This document shows positions 35,378 through 42,466 of a stretch of DNA of 42,466 bases, piece after piece. A program made the translations under genes and the position numbers. The notes beneath the pieces were generated by a model, which ran no database searches, was not told where the DNA came from, and was given only the letters and a program-made list of their open reading frames with translations. Every line of letters starts with the position of its first letter. The first letter of the stretch is position 1. Source of the DNA: Spirochaetia bacterium (lineage in GTDB: Bacteria > Spirochaetota > UBA4802 > UBA5550); NCBI GenBank assembly GCA_009885955.1, contig VFJS01000030.1, forward strand, positions 1 to 42,466, given 5' to 3'.

Positions 35378-35936
35378 GATATTTCTCCGCTAACGTTCCT
35401 TTTAGTTTATTTCTTAATATTTCCTTTGCCCTGAATACATTTGACTTGATAGTATTAACCGGAATTTCAGTTATGTCGCTAATCTGCGGGTAGGACAGCC
35501 CCAGATAAAAATATAAATCCAGGCATATTTTATACCTGTCGGGAAGATTCTGAATCTCCTCGGCCAGGATTTTTTGTATTTCATTTTTTATAAGCGCTGT
35601 TTCAGGGGTTTCGCCGGCGCTGATGATTAATTCATCCTCAAGGACATCTTCAGCGCTGCCGGATTTAATCTTATTTATCCCGTGATTAAAGGCCAGTTTG
35701 GAAAGCCAGTGGCGGAAGGGGGACAATCCCCTGAAAGACTTCAGTTTGTCATAGGACTTGATAAACACTTCCTGGACAAAATCATATGAATCGTCCCTGT
35801 TTCTGAAAAAACGCATGCCCATGCTGTATATATGCTTCTGGTACTTTTTAACAATAAATTTAAACGATTCGATGTCGCCTTTTATGACTGTACTTACTAT
35901 CTGTTCATCGTTTGTATTGTCATCGTTATTTTTCAT
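35364..35936 (-). CDS. ECF-type RNA polymerase sigma factor
   Basis: 190 residues. Region 2 (YQKHIYSMGMRFFRNRDDSYDFVQEVFIKSYDKLKSFRG.SPFRHWLSKLAFN) and region 4 (LPDRYKICLDLYFYLGLSYPQISDITEIPVNTIKSNVFRAKEILRNKL) are clear. Directs polymerase to a small regulon. It overlaps the upstream membrane gene by 11 bp and the downstream anti-sigma gene by 14 bp, so the three are translationally coupled. Confidence 0.93.
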   Translation of the reverse strand: MKNNDDNTNDEQIVSTVIKGDIESFKFIVKKYQKHIYSMGMRFFRNRDDSYDFVQEVFIKSYDKLKSFRGLSPFRHWLSKLAFNHGINKIKSGSAEDVLEDELIISAGETPETALIKNEIQKILAEEIQNLPDRYKICLDLYFYLGLSYPQISDITEIPVNTIKSNVFRAKEILRNKLKGTLAEKYHEMR

Positions 35937-36273
35937 CTTTGATAATTCTGTTCCGGATGATAAAAAAAATCGTGAGGCTGATGCCGATGGACAGGGGGAT
36001 CAAACCGCTGAGAACATGGTAGCTGAACCCTTCCATTAAGATAAAAAAGAATACCAGGCCCGCTCCGGTGCAAATCAGGATTAAACCGGAAAAAAGGCTC
36101 AGAGAATCATAATCAAACATATACTTTTTGTAAATGTTTTTTTCGATCATCAGTATCTTCTGTTTATGGTTCCAGAGAAGATAAAAAAAGATAAGCATGC
36201 CGCCCATCAGTATGCCGACTATCGGTATTATGGTAACGATTACCTGGGCAGCTTTTGACGGAATATTTTCCAT
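35926..36273 (-). CDS. Small membrane protein of the sigma operon (three TM segments)
   Basis: About 115 residues from ATG 36273, which has GGAGG 7 bp upstream. Hydrophobic segments lie near 9-32 (VIVTIIPIVGILMGGMLIFFYLLW), 58-78 and 82-102. I do not recognise a named family. Its overlap with the sigma gene suggests a role in sensing or controlling the sigma/anti-sigma pair. Likely transcribed with the radical SAM gene 42 bp upstream. Confidence 0.8.
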   Translation of the reverse strand: MENIPSKAAQVIVTIIPIVGILMGGMLIFFYLLWNHKQKILMIEKNIYKKYMFDYDSLSLFSGLILICTGAGLVFFFILMEGFSYHVLSGLIPLSIGISLTIFFIIRNRIIKDEK

Positions 36274-36315
36274 TGAACAGCCTCCATTCCATGACAAGTT
36301 TTCAGACTATGCATA

Positions 36316-38073
36316 CTAACTTTTTATCCCCTGTGATTCAAGAAGAATTTTTGAATAATTCTCCATGACGGTTCTGCAGTATTCTTCAAACTCATTGATT
36401 TTGCCGATTTTATATTTCTGAATATCCCTGCTGAGCTGATAATACTTTTTTTTAAGCTGGTAGACCTGTTCGTTTATATGTTCTTTAAGTTCGATGAGTA
36501 TCTCCTCCCCCGGCATTTCCGCGAGTATCTGCGCTTTTGCATTCAGGGTTTCAACAGCATTCTTAAAGAAGTTAGAAAATTCATCGTACTCAAGTATCTC
36601 CTTTGTGATTTTAAACAAATGGTATCCCTTTACGGACAGGGTAACTGCTTCGGGAAAGCGCCTGGGAATTCTCAATAGTATTTTCAATAAAAAAAGAAAG
36701 TAATGCGCCCCGTATGAGGAAAAACCCTGTTTAAAAATTGACATGAAGAGAGGCTTCAAACTCCTGGATTTGATGCTGCTGCTTAAAGATTTAATTTTTG
36801 GAAACTCTTTCAGAAGCCTGAGGCACCTGCTGTAATAGTGCCTCGGGGAATAGATGCTGGAAATTATCTCCCGGTAGCCTTTTATAAGGGAATGAACCGG
36901 CATGACCGGTGTAAAATTAATTTCAAAGTCATGGGTATTATTTCCGCCTGAATCGGCAAGGATCCTCCCTTCCTCTGTCAGACGCCTGAAAAGCCTTGTG
37001 CCCGGGAGGGCCAGGAGAAGGCCTGTCATGGCCACCGGTATGGCGGCATTCTGTATGAATGCCGTCTGCCGTGTAAAGATGTCCTCCTTATCATTGTCAA
37101 ATCCCACGATAAAGCCTGCGGTGACTTCTATTCCGCGCATCTGAATTTTGCGGACGCTTTCAATCAAATCGCTTTTCGTATTATGGCTTTTTCCGGTGGC
37201 CATCAGTGTTTCCCTGTCAGGGGTCTCTATCCCAATGAAGACCATGTCAAACCCGGCAGTCTCCATGAGATCCAGGAGTTCATCATCCCCGGCCATATCG
37301 ATGCTGGCTTCGGTGAAAAAATTGAAGGGATAACTCCTTTCTTCCTGCCACTCGATGATCTCCCTGAGCAGTTCCTTGACTTTCCGCCTGTTACCGATAA
37401 AATTATCATCTACGATGAACAGGCCTCCGGTGAATCCCGTTTCATAGACCCTGTCGAGTTCCTGTAAAAACTGCCCGGGAAGTTTTGTCCTCGGTTTTCT
37501 TCCGAACATCTCAATGATGTCGCAGAATTCGCAATTATACGGGCAGCCCCTTGAAAACTGGAGGGCCATACTGTTGTAATCATTTACATTCAGCAGATCA
37601 AACCTGGGTACCGGAGTTTTTGTGATGTCGGGCTTCAGGGGGGAATCGTACATTTTTTTCGCGCAGCCATTTTCAATGTCCTGGAAAAAACCGGATATCA
37701 GGTCTTCAGCTTCATTGAGGATAAAATGGTCAATGCCCTGGATAGACGCATGTGACGACGAAGGGTAGGGGCCGCCGGCAACGACTGTTTTTCCATGCCT
37801 CCTGCACAGTTCAACCACATGGTCAAAGGATTGTTTCTGGATTATCATTGCTGAAATGAAGACCATTTCAGCCGCTATGATGTCGGCTTCTTTAAGCGGG
37901 TGGATATTCATGTCAATTAATTTTAACTCATACCTGTCAGGGATCATTGCAGCCACTGTCATCAGCCCGAGCGGCGGAAGGGCCCCTTTTTTGCCGATAA
38001 ATGGCATTGAATATTTAAAACTCCAGTAGGTTGCCGGTATTTCAGGGTAGACTAAGAGCACTTTATTTTTCAT
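36316..38073 (-). CDS. B12-binding radical SAM protein (COG1032, DUF4070/HpnP-like)
   Basis: 585 residues from ATG 38073, which follows GGAGG by 4 bp. N-terminal cobalamin-type domain (KVLLVYPEIPATYWSFKYSMPF...), then radical SAM C177-x3-C181-x2-C184 in RGCPYNCEFCD, then IVDDNFIGNRRKVKELL and GFDMVFIGIETP, with a C-terminal DUF4070-like tail. The same layout occurs in HpnP, the hopanoid C-2 methylase, and in other methyltransferases of this class. No hopanoid gene is nearby, so the substrate is open. Upstream of the sigma operon on the same strand. Confidence 0.88.
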   Translation of the reverse strand: MKNKVLLVYPEIPATYWSFKYSMPFIGKKGALPPLGLMTVAAMIPDRYELKLIDMNIHPLKEADIIAAEMVFISAMIIQKQSFDHVVELCRRHGKTVVAGGPYPSSSHASIQGIDHFILNEAEDLISGFFQDIENGCAKKMYDSPLKPDITKTPVPRFDLLNVNDYNSMALQFSRGCPYNCEFCDIIEMFGRKPRTKLPGQFLQELDRVYETGFTGGLFIVDDNFIGNRRKVKELLREIIEWQEERSYPFNFFTEASIDMAGDDELLDLMETAGFDMVFIGIETPDRETLMATGKSHNTKSDLIESVRKIQMRGIEVTAGFIVGFDNDKEDIFTRQTAFIQNAAIPVAMTGLLLALPGTRLFRRLTEEGRILADSGGNNTHDFEINFTPVMPVHSLIKGYREIISSIYSPRHYYSRCLRLLKEFPKIKSLSSSIKSRSLKPLFMSIFKQGFSSYGAHYFLFLLKILLRIPRRFPEAVTLSVKGYHLFKITKEILEYDEFSNFFKNAVETLNAKAQILAEMPGEEILIELKEHINEQVYQLKKKYYQLSRDIQKYKIGKINEFEEYCRTVMENYSKILLESQGIKS

Positions 38074-38140
38074 GATTCCTCCACGAACCTGGTTTATTTT
38101 CAATTTTTAACAGTCAGTTATATTAAATTCTAACGGCAGT

Positions 38141-38146
38141 ATTATA
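38141..38146 (-). promoter_or_regulatory. Possible -10 element for the radical SAM / sigma operon
   Basis: TATAAT on the minus strand, 68 bp ahead of ATG 38073. The matching -35 (CATGTT, 17 bp upstream) is weak, which would fit activated or alternative-sigma control. Confidence 0.3.
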
Positions 38147-38251
38147 TGAAATTTTTGATGTGAAACATGTATATAGTAAAAGACAGGAAACATGGCAAAA
38201 CGGTTGCAAAAAAATAAATTTTTTTAATATCAAAAGCTTGATTAAAATTAT

Positions 38252-38276
38252 TGACAGATAACATGTATATCTGTCA
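38252..38276. promoter_or_regulatory. Perfect dyad just upstream of selC
   Basis: TGACAGATA (38252-38260) and TATCTGTCA (38268-38276) are perfect 9-bp arms around ACATGTA, which itself contains the palindrome ACATGT. It overlaps a TTGACA -35-like box (38251-38256) and ends 10 bp before the tRNA. The -10 box is not clear (CATAAT is 20 bp away). Confidence 0.6.
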
Positions 38277-38286
38277 CATAATATAT

Positions 38287-38376
38287 GGAAGAGGATGGGA
38301 TCTGGTGGTCTCCGCGGTCTTCAAAACCGTAGGCTGTAATTTATTGCAGCGGCAGGTTCGATTCCTGCTCCTTCCG
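38287..38376 (+). tRNA. selC: tRNA-Sec (anticodon TCA)
   Basis: About 90 nt with the anticodon loop CTTCAAA (TCA reads UGA) on the stem GCGGT/ACCGT, a long variable arm (GCTG ... CAGC) and the T-arm GCAGG-TTCGATT-CCTGC. The 5' end is GGAAGAGG, the 3' end TCCTTCC plus discriminator G, and CCA is not encoded. The acceptor stem pairs GGAAG with CTTCC; the next position (A6) is unpaired or bulged, unlike the plain 8-bp E. coli stem. The length, anticodon, variable arm and G discriminator make the call firm. Confidence 0.92.
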
Positions 38377-38652
38377 AATACTGGTTCTCAAACAAAATAT
38401 GCATGTATTCTATACGTGCTATCATCTATATCAGCGCCTTATCTGCGGTTCTGACATTCTCATTTCCAGAATAATATTGATATAAATATTTCCTAAATCA
38501 ATTCAGTATTACTTTAAATAAACGCCGAGTCATGTATAAATATATGCTATTTGTGCTATTGCTTTTTTATCGAAAAATTTTATAAAATAAATGCTTGCGT
38601 TAAATATTCATTGTATTATTTTTATACAAAATAGCATAAAATCGTAATTACA
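38377..38652. other. AT-rich intergenic region, candidate AbiE operator
   Basis: 276 bp without a gene. TTGTAT (38611-38616) / ATACAA (38624-38629) and the distant pair ATGCTATTT (38544-38552) / AAATAGCAT (38629-38637) may serve as sites for the AbiEi antitoxin, a known autorepressor in characterised AbiE systems. The promoter is not obvious. Confidence 0.4.
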
Positions 38653-39381
38653 ATGAAAAAAAATACAGAAAGATTAACAAAAGAATCTGAACAGAAATTC
38701 AGGTCATACTGCGAATATGAACAGATTGTTTTTATAAATAAAAAAAATCTAGAATCAAACCTTAAAACCCTTGGTATTAAAACCTCCATAGCCAGCCTTT
38801 TACGAAGCGGAATTATTGAATCAATTTACAAAGGAAAAATATACCGTCTATCCGGGAAAAACGGCATGCTTTCCGATCTTCTTTCAGAAATATTTGATAA
38901 ATCAGAAGCATTTTACATCTCCGGAGTTTATGCATATAACAGGTATGGTTTTATTGATCAACTCCCTTCCGTATATCAGATTGCAAACAGGAAACTCCAG
39001 GCAGACAAAACTATTGCGGGCCTGAGATTTCAGTTCAGGAAAGTCGGCATTGACTATTTTTACGGAATAGATCCGAAAACCTTAACCATGACCCGCGAAA
39101 GAACGCTTGTTGAATTCTGCCGCAGTTACGGATACAATAGATTCATGGAAGCTCTGAATGCAAATATCAGCAGCATCAATCTTGACATGCTTACTGAGTT
39201 TGCTGTTTTATACCCTCTTAACAATGTGTCCCGGAGATTAATTTACGGCTTAAATACTATTAGACCTGTTTCATATAAAATATTAAAAAAATTAAACTGC
39301 AAATCACTGATAACTCTGACGGAAGGAAAATCAAGGAAAGGAAAAATTGACCAGACCTTTAATATCATTATTAACCAGTAA
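38653..39381 (+). CDS. AbiEi-type antitoxin
   Basis: 242 residues. Resembles AbiEi antitoxins: an N-terminal winged-helix region (FRSYCEYEQIVFINKKNLESNLKTLGIKTSIASLLRSGIIESIYKGKIYRL) and a C-terminal antitoxin domain with FYISGVYAYNRYGFIDQLPS. AbiEi represses its operon and opposes the toxin. It overlaps the toxin gene by about 35 bp. Family call comes mainly from gene order and the pattern of the N-terminus. Confidence 0.75.
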   Translation: MKKNTERLTKESEQKFRSYCEYEQIVFINKKNLESNLKTLGIKTSIASLLRSGIIESIYKGKIYRLSGKNGMLSDLLSEIFDKSEAFYISGVYAYNRYGFIDQLPSVYQIANRKLQADKTIAGLRFQFRKVGIDYFYGIDPKTLTMTRERTLVEFCRSYGYNRFMEALNANISSINLDMLTEFAVLYPLNNVSRRLIYGLNTIRPVSYKILKKLNCKSLITLTEGKSRKGKIDQTFNIIINQ

Positions 39382-40192
39382 AGAGAGTCTCCGTTCACTG
39401 ATATTAAGCACATCAGAAAGAACCGGATTCTCGCCGGAATTGCTCGAAAAAGATTTCTATCTAACGCTAATTCTCAATAAACTTGCAGTGATGGATCATG
39501 CGCTTATTTTTAAAGGAGGTACATGTCTTAACAAGTGCCTATTCGGGTACTACCGTCTTTCTGAAGACCTTGATTTTATTCACATACATTCCGGAAATGG
39601 AAACAGGAACCAGAGAAAAAAAGATTTCAATGATACGGAAAAACTTCTGATAACTGCCATTGATTCGATATCGGGTTTTATTGTAAAACCTGCAGATAAA
39701 TTTGATTTAAACAGGCAGTTTAGAATGGACGTTGGTTATAATTCATTTTTCATGAATGAAACCGGAATTAAAATCGAAGTAACACACCGGAATCCGATAC
39801 AGAAAAAACCAGTTCTTAGGACTATCGGCCATCAGTTCAAGCACCCTATTACAGGAGTGGCATACGAATCCTCTGATAAAATTTTATGTATCGATCCGGA
39901 AGAAGCATCTGCTGAAAAAATCAGGGCATGCTGTACAAGAAAAAATCCTGCAATTCGTGATTTCTTTGATCTGTGGTATATTCAGCATTATTCCGGGATT
40001 AATTTTAGAAATGCATCTTTCAGAAAGCTTGTAGGGATAAAATTAAGCGAAGCGGATTTATTAATGCTCAACAATGAATCGGTTGATATACTCGAAAGGC
40101 AGATCAGAGAAGAACTCATTCCAACTCTCAACAAAAAATATGATTTCAATCTTCTTGAGACAGTATCGTTTGCAAGATCGTTTACAGTATAA
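39347..40192 (+). CDS. AbiEii-type nucleotidyltransferase toxin
   Basis: 281 residues starting at TTG 39347, preceded by GGAAAGGA. The nucleotidyltransferase core is clear: FKGGTCLNKCLFGYYRLSEDLDF (G57-G58-T59, acidic D74 and D76). DPEEASAEKIRACCTRKNPAIRDFFDLWY is the conserved downstream part with the lysine and RD motif. The family transfers nucleotides to target RNAs or proteins and causes bacteriostasis or phage abortive infection. The catalytic residues look intact. Confidence 0.85.
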   Translation: MTRPLISLLTSKESLRSLILSTSERTGFSPELLEKDFYLTLILNKLAVMDHALIFKGGTCLNKCLFGYYRLSEDLDFIHIHSGNGNRNQRKKDFNDTEKLLITAIDSISGFIVKPADKFDLNRQFRMDVGYNSFFMNETGIKIEVTHRNPIQKKPVLRTIGHQFKHPITGVAYESSDKILCIDPEEASAEKIRACCTRKNPAIRDFFDLWYIQHYSGINFRNASFRKLVGIKLSEADLLMLNNESVDILERQIREELIPTLNKKYDFNLLETVSFARSFTV

Positions 40193-40442
40193 ATGCGTAA
40201 CTCTTCTTCGTCGGAATTTTCAATAAATAAGCAAAAAGTTCTACGGATCTTTTTATCATCAGTATGAACCGTATACACCCTGATGATCCCTGGTATCTAC
40301 TCGATTTCTGGGTTTTTTCCCAATAATTTCTATTGCTTCTTCGCCGGCCTATACGCCGGCACTTATCATTCTTCCTGCAACCAGGTTGTGGATCCCACGT
40401 ACCCGCATAGGTATTTCTTAACAGAATCAAATATCGAAATAA
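40193..40442. other. Intergenic region between convergent genes
   Basis: 250 bp without a gene. A GC hairpin (GCCGGC...GCCGGC, about 40344-40361) may help end transcription from one side. Confidence 0.4.
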
Positions 40443-42466
40443 TCAAATGTCGAATTTCAGGATACTCCTTGCCCCATTATGATTTTCAATGGTAAAGGTA
40501 CCTTCTAATTGTTCAGTCAGCATTCTTACAATCGTTAGACCAAACCCCGGCGATTTGTCTAAATCAATTCTTTCATCGATACCCCTGCCATTGTCCTGTA
40601 CAGTAAGACTCACATGATTTTCAGTCTTATCAAGAACAATTGATATATGACCGTTATCTTGTCCTTTGAAGGCATATTTAAAAACATTCGTTAAAAGCTC
40701 ATTAATAATAATACCGACAGGAATTATTATTTTTGTATTAAGGTTGAAATCAATAATATGTTTTTCAATAGTAACTTTTCCAATGTCATGAAATATGTGA
40801 AGAATAGCATCAATAAGGCTTTCAATGTAATCTTTAATGGAAATTTCCTGATAATCATTATCAATCAATAACTTTTCATAGAGAACACGCATACTATGAA
40901 TACGAGTAATAGCCTCCTGCAGCGCGGCTTTAACATCAGTATTGGCAGTAGAATCAGCCTGCAGGGATAGAAAGCCTTCAATAGAGACAATATTGTTTTT
41001 TATGCGGTGATGAACCTCTTTGAGAAGGGTTTCTTTTTCCGCGAGCTGTTTATTTATTTTTTCTTCGGCGAGTTTGTGTTCGGTGATGTCATGAATTGTG
41101 CACAACAGGAACCTTTTCCCGGATTCGTCGAGGAAGCGAGTTTTCCTGGTGATGATGGTCAGCTGGACGCCGTTTTTTGCAGTAAGGACCTCCTCGCACA
41201 GGTCGGGTATGCCGGTATCGAGGACCCGCCGGTCGACTGATAAAAAATGCCGCATCTCGTCGGCCGGAAGTGTCTCTCCCAGGGTCCTGCCGATCACCTC
41301 TTTTTCATCCAGGCCGAGCATATCGTAGAAGGCGCGGTTGGCGAGTACGAAGCGGTGGTCGTTGTCCTTGACGAATATGGGGTCTTGCACTGTGGCGAGA
41401 ATGGTGCCGGTGAGTTTCTGCTCATTGGCCAGCCTGGTTTCCGCCTGCTTGCGCTCGGTGATGTCTATCTGAACCCCCTTTAATTTGACAACAGTATCGT
41501 TCTCAATGATCGGCACCATATTATTTTGAATCCATTTTTTTGTCCCGTCAGGAAAAACGATACGTAACTCGGTTGAACTTGGTTTCCTGTTTTTGACAGC
41601 ATCTTCAAATTCGTTTCCGACAATGTGTAGATCATCGGGATGAACCACGCTCTTAAAGTATTCAAAACTTGGCTCGATCTCTTTCGGTTTGAATCCGTAC
41701 AGAGCATAGCAATTATCAGACCAATTGACTTTGTAATTGGCGAGATCAAATTCCCAGCTTCCCATATTCGCAATTCTCTGTGATTCATTCAGGAAATCTT
41801 CACTTTCCCTCAGCGCTTCCTCCATCCGCTTACGCTCGGTGATGTCCATGAAACTAATTAATATTTCTGATATTTCACCATTGTTGTCTAAAACAGGAGA
41901 GCCGTTGACCAGAACCCAGACAATATCATTACTTGCAGGGCGCAGAATCCCAAATTCCTGGTTTTTGATTGGTTTCTTACCGGCTACAATCTGGTTTACT
42001 GGATATTCTTCAAGTTGAAGTGGAAGATTGGTCTTGTTCATGAATTTAAATAGAGGATCAGCGGCAATTTTTCCTTTTCCCTGATCTTCATGTAACCCGA
42101 GTAATTCTGATGCTTTTCGGTTACATATTTTAATCGATGTATCCGGCGCATGAACAACCACCCCCGTATCAAAATGATCTATCAAGTATTGGTATCGTTC
42201 AGCGCTTTCCCGCAGCGCCTCCTCTCTCGATATAATTTCCTCGTTTGAACGGAGCAATTCTTCGTTGGCCGCTTCGAATTCTTCGTTCGTCTGCTGCATC
42301 TCTTCATTTGCGGCATTGAGCTCTTCATTGGCTTTCTGCAGCTGTTCTTCCACTTGCTTGCGCACGGTGATATCCTGAACAATGCCGCTCAACTGGAGAA
42401 TCTTTCCATCAGCGTCAAAAATCTTTTCGCCGGCCTCAGCCCACACAGTATGTACTGATCCGTCAG
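40443..42466 (-). CDS. Multi-PAS sensor histidine kinase, HisKA_2 type (partial at 5' end)
   Basis: At least 673 residues; the gene runs off the right edge (the frame is open to 42466), so its start is missing. Order: end of a PAS domain (AEAGEKIFDADGKILQLSGIVQDITVRKQ), a coiled coil (NEELNAANEEMQQTNEEFEAANEELLRSNEE), three PAS domains each ending in DITERK-like motifs, HisKA_2 with the phospho-acceptor in EVHHRIKNN, and a HATPase_c domain (NELLTNVFKYAF, DNGRGID, GFGLTIV). No membrane segment is seen, so a soluble sensor. The partner response regulator is not in the window. Confidence 0.93.
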   Translation of the reverse strand, partial: DGSVHTVWAEAGEKIFDADGKILQLSGIVQDITVRKQVEEQLQKANEELNAANEEMQQTNEEFEAANEELLRSNEEIISREEALRESAERYQYLIDHFDTGVVVHAPDTSIKICNRKASELLGLHEDQGKGKIAADPLFKFMNKTNLPLQLEEYPVNQIVAGKKPIKNQEFGILRPASNDIVWVLVNGSPVLDNNGEISEILISFMDITERKRMEEALRESEDFLNESQRIANMGSWEFDLANYKVNWSDNCYALYGFKPKEIEPSFEYFKSVVHPDDLHIVGNEFEDAVKNRKPSSTELRIVFPDGTKKWIQNNMVPIIENDTVVKLKGVQIDITERKQAETRLANEQKLTGTILATVQDPIFVKDNDHRFVLANRAFYDMLGLDEKEVIGRTLGETLPADEMRHFLSVDRRVLDTGIPDLCEEVLTAKNGVQLTIITRKTRFLDESGKRFLLCTIHDITEHKLAEEKINKQLAEKETLLKEVHHRIKNNIVSIEGFLSLQADSTANTDVKAALQEAITRIHSMRVLYEKLLIDNDYQEISIKDYIESLIDAILHIFHDIGKVTIEKHIIDFNLNTKIIIPVGIIINELLTNVFKYAFKGQDNGHISIVLDKTENHVSLTVQDNGRGIDERIDLDKSPGFGLTIVRMLTEQLEGTFTIENHNGARSILKFDI

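Noticed and set aside
38287..38376. tRNA-Leu or tRNA-Ser with a long variable arm
   Set aside because: The anticodon is TCA in a CTTCAAA loop and the 90-nt form with G discriminator matches tRNA-Sec.
40182..40430. 82-codon minus-strand open frame between AbiEii and the kinase
   Set aside because: No ribosome site and no domain; the sequence is rich in Arg/Cys typical of a shadow frame, and it overlaps the hairpin.

Overview
The window looks like chromosomal DNA of a free-living or host-associated diderm bacterium, most likely a spirochaete (phylum Spirochaetota, Leptospira-like side). This is inferred from the gene mix: a very large lipoprotein resembling anthrax protective antigen / binary-toxin B, a giant SpvB/RHS lipoprotein, a flagellin-like helical protein, a two-domain BadF-type activase and a GTP-type PEP carboxykinase. 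Base composition is moderately AT-rich, with one conspicuous GC-rich patch (about 7895-8165). No rRNA and no other phylogenetic marker is present, so the phylum call is tentative. A selenocysteine tRNA gene (38287-38376) implies that the organism makes selenoproteins.

Layout. 1-89: 20-bp tandem repeats. 250-1950: secreted M23 peptidase, separated by a perfect 18-bp inverted repeat from a converging minus-strand cluster (enoyl-CoA hydratase, TetR regulator, giant BadF/HgdC-type activase; 7811 down to 1981). 7895-8230: GC-rich hairpin cluster. 8289-22176: the accessory core of the window, four minus-strand genes in the order PA-like pore lipoprotein, small outer-membrane barrel, 2543-residue SpvB/RHS lipoprotein with a variable C-terminal tip, and a translationally overlapping periplasmic SH3 protein. 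I read this as a surface polymorphic-toxin or toxin-delivery locus. It is peppered with at least two families of short palindromic repeats, several of them translated in frame inside the RHS gene. 22611-24817: histidine phosphatase and two tandem PIN-domain toxin-antitoxin modules. 24831-26086: MogA-like protein and flagellin-like protein. 26636-28331: a TrpR-like repressor directly ahead of a TrpB2-type tryptophan synthase beta chain. 28439-29320: a cytoplasmic-looking M23 protein and a broken GGDEF gene.

29904-33807: PEP carboxykinase (GTP) and acetyl-CoA synthetase, convergent across a shared bidirectional terminator; together they serve acetate activation and gluconeogenesis. 33959-34558: a stand-alone IMP cyclohydrolase domain (half a PurH). 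34910-38073: a radical SAM/B12 protein followed by three overlapping genes for a membrane protein, an ECF sigma factor and its zinc-finger anti-sigma factor. 38287-38376: selC. 38653-40192: an AbiE-type (type IV) toxin-antitoxin / abortive infection pair. 40443-42466: a multi-PAS HisKA_2 histidine kinase running off the right edge.

The most unusual part is 8289-22176. A protective-antigen-like translocon, an SpvB/RHS cocoon protein with a candidate cysteine-protease-like tip and a tightly coupled small secreted gene sit in one direction, with mobile palindromes both between and inside the genes.
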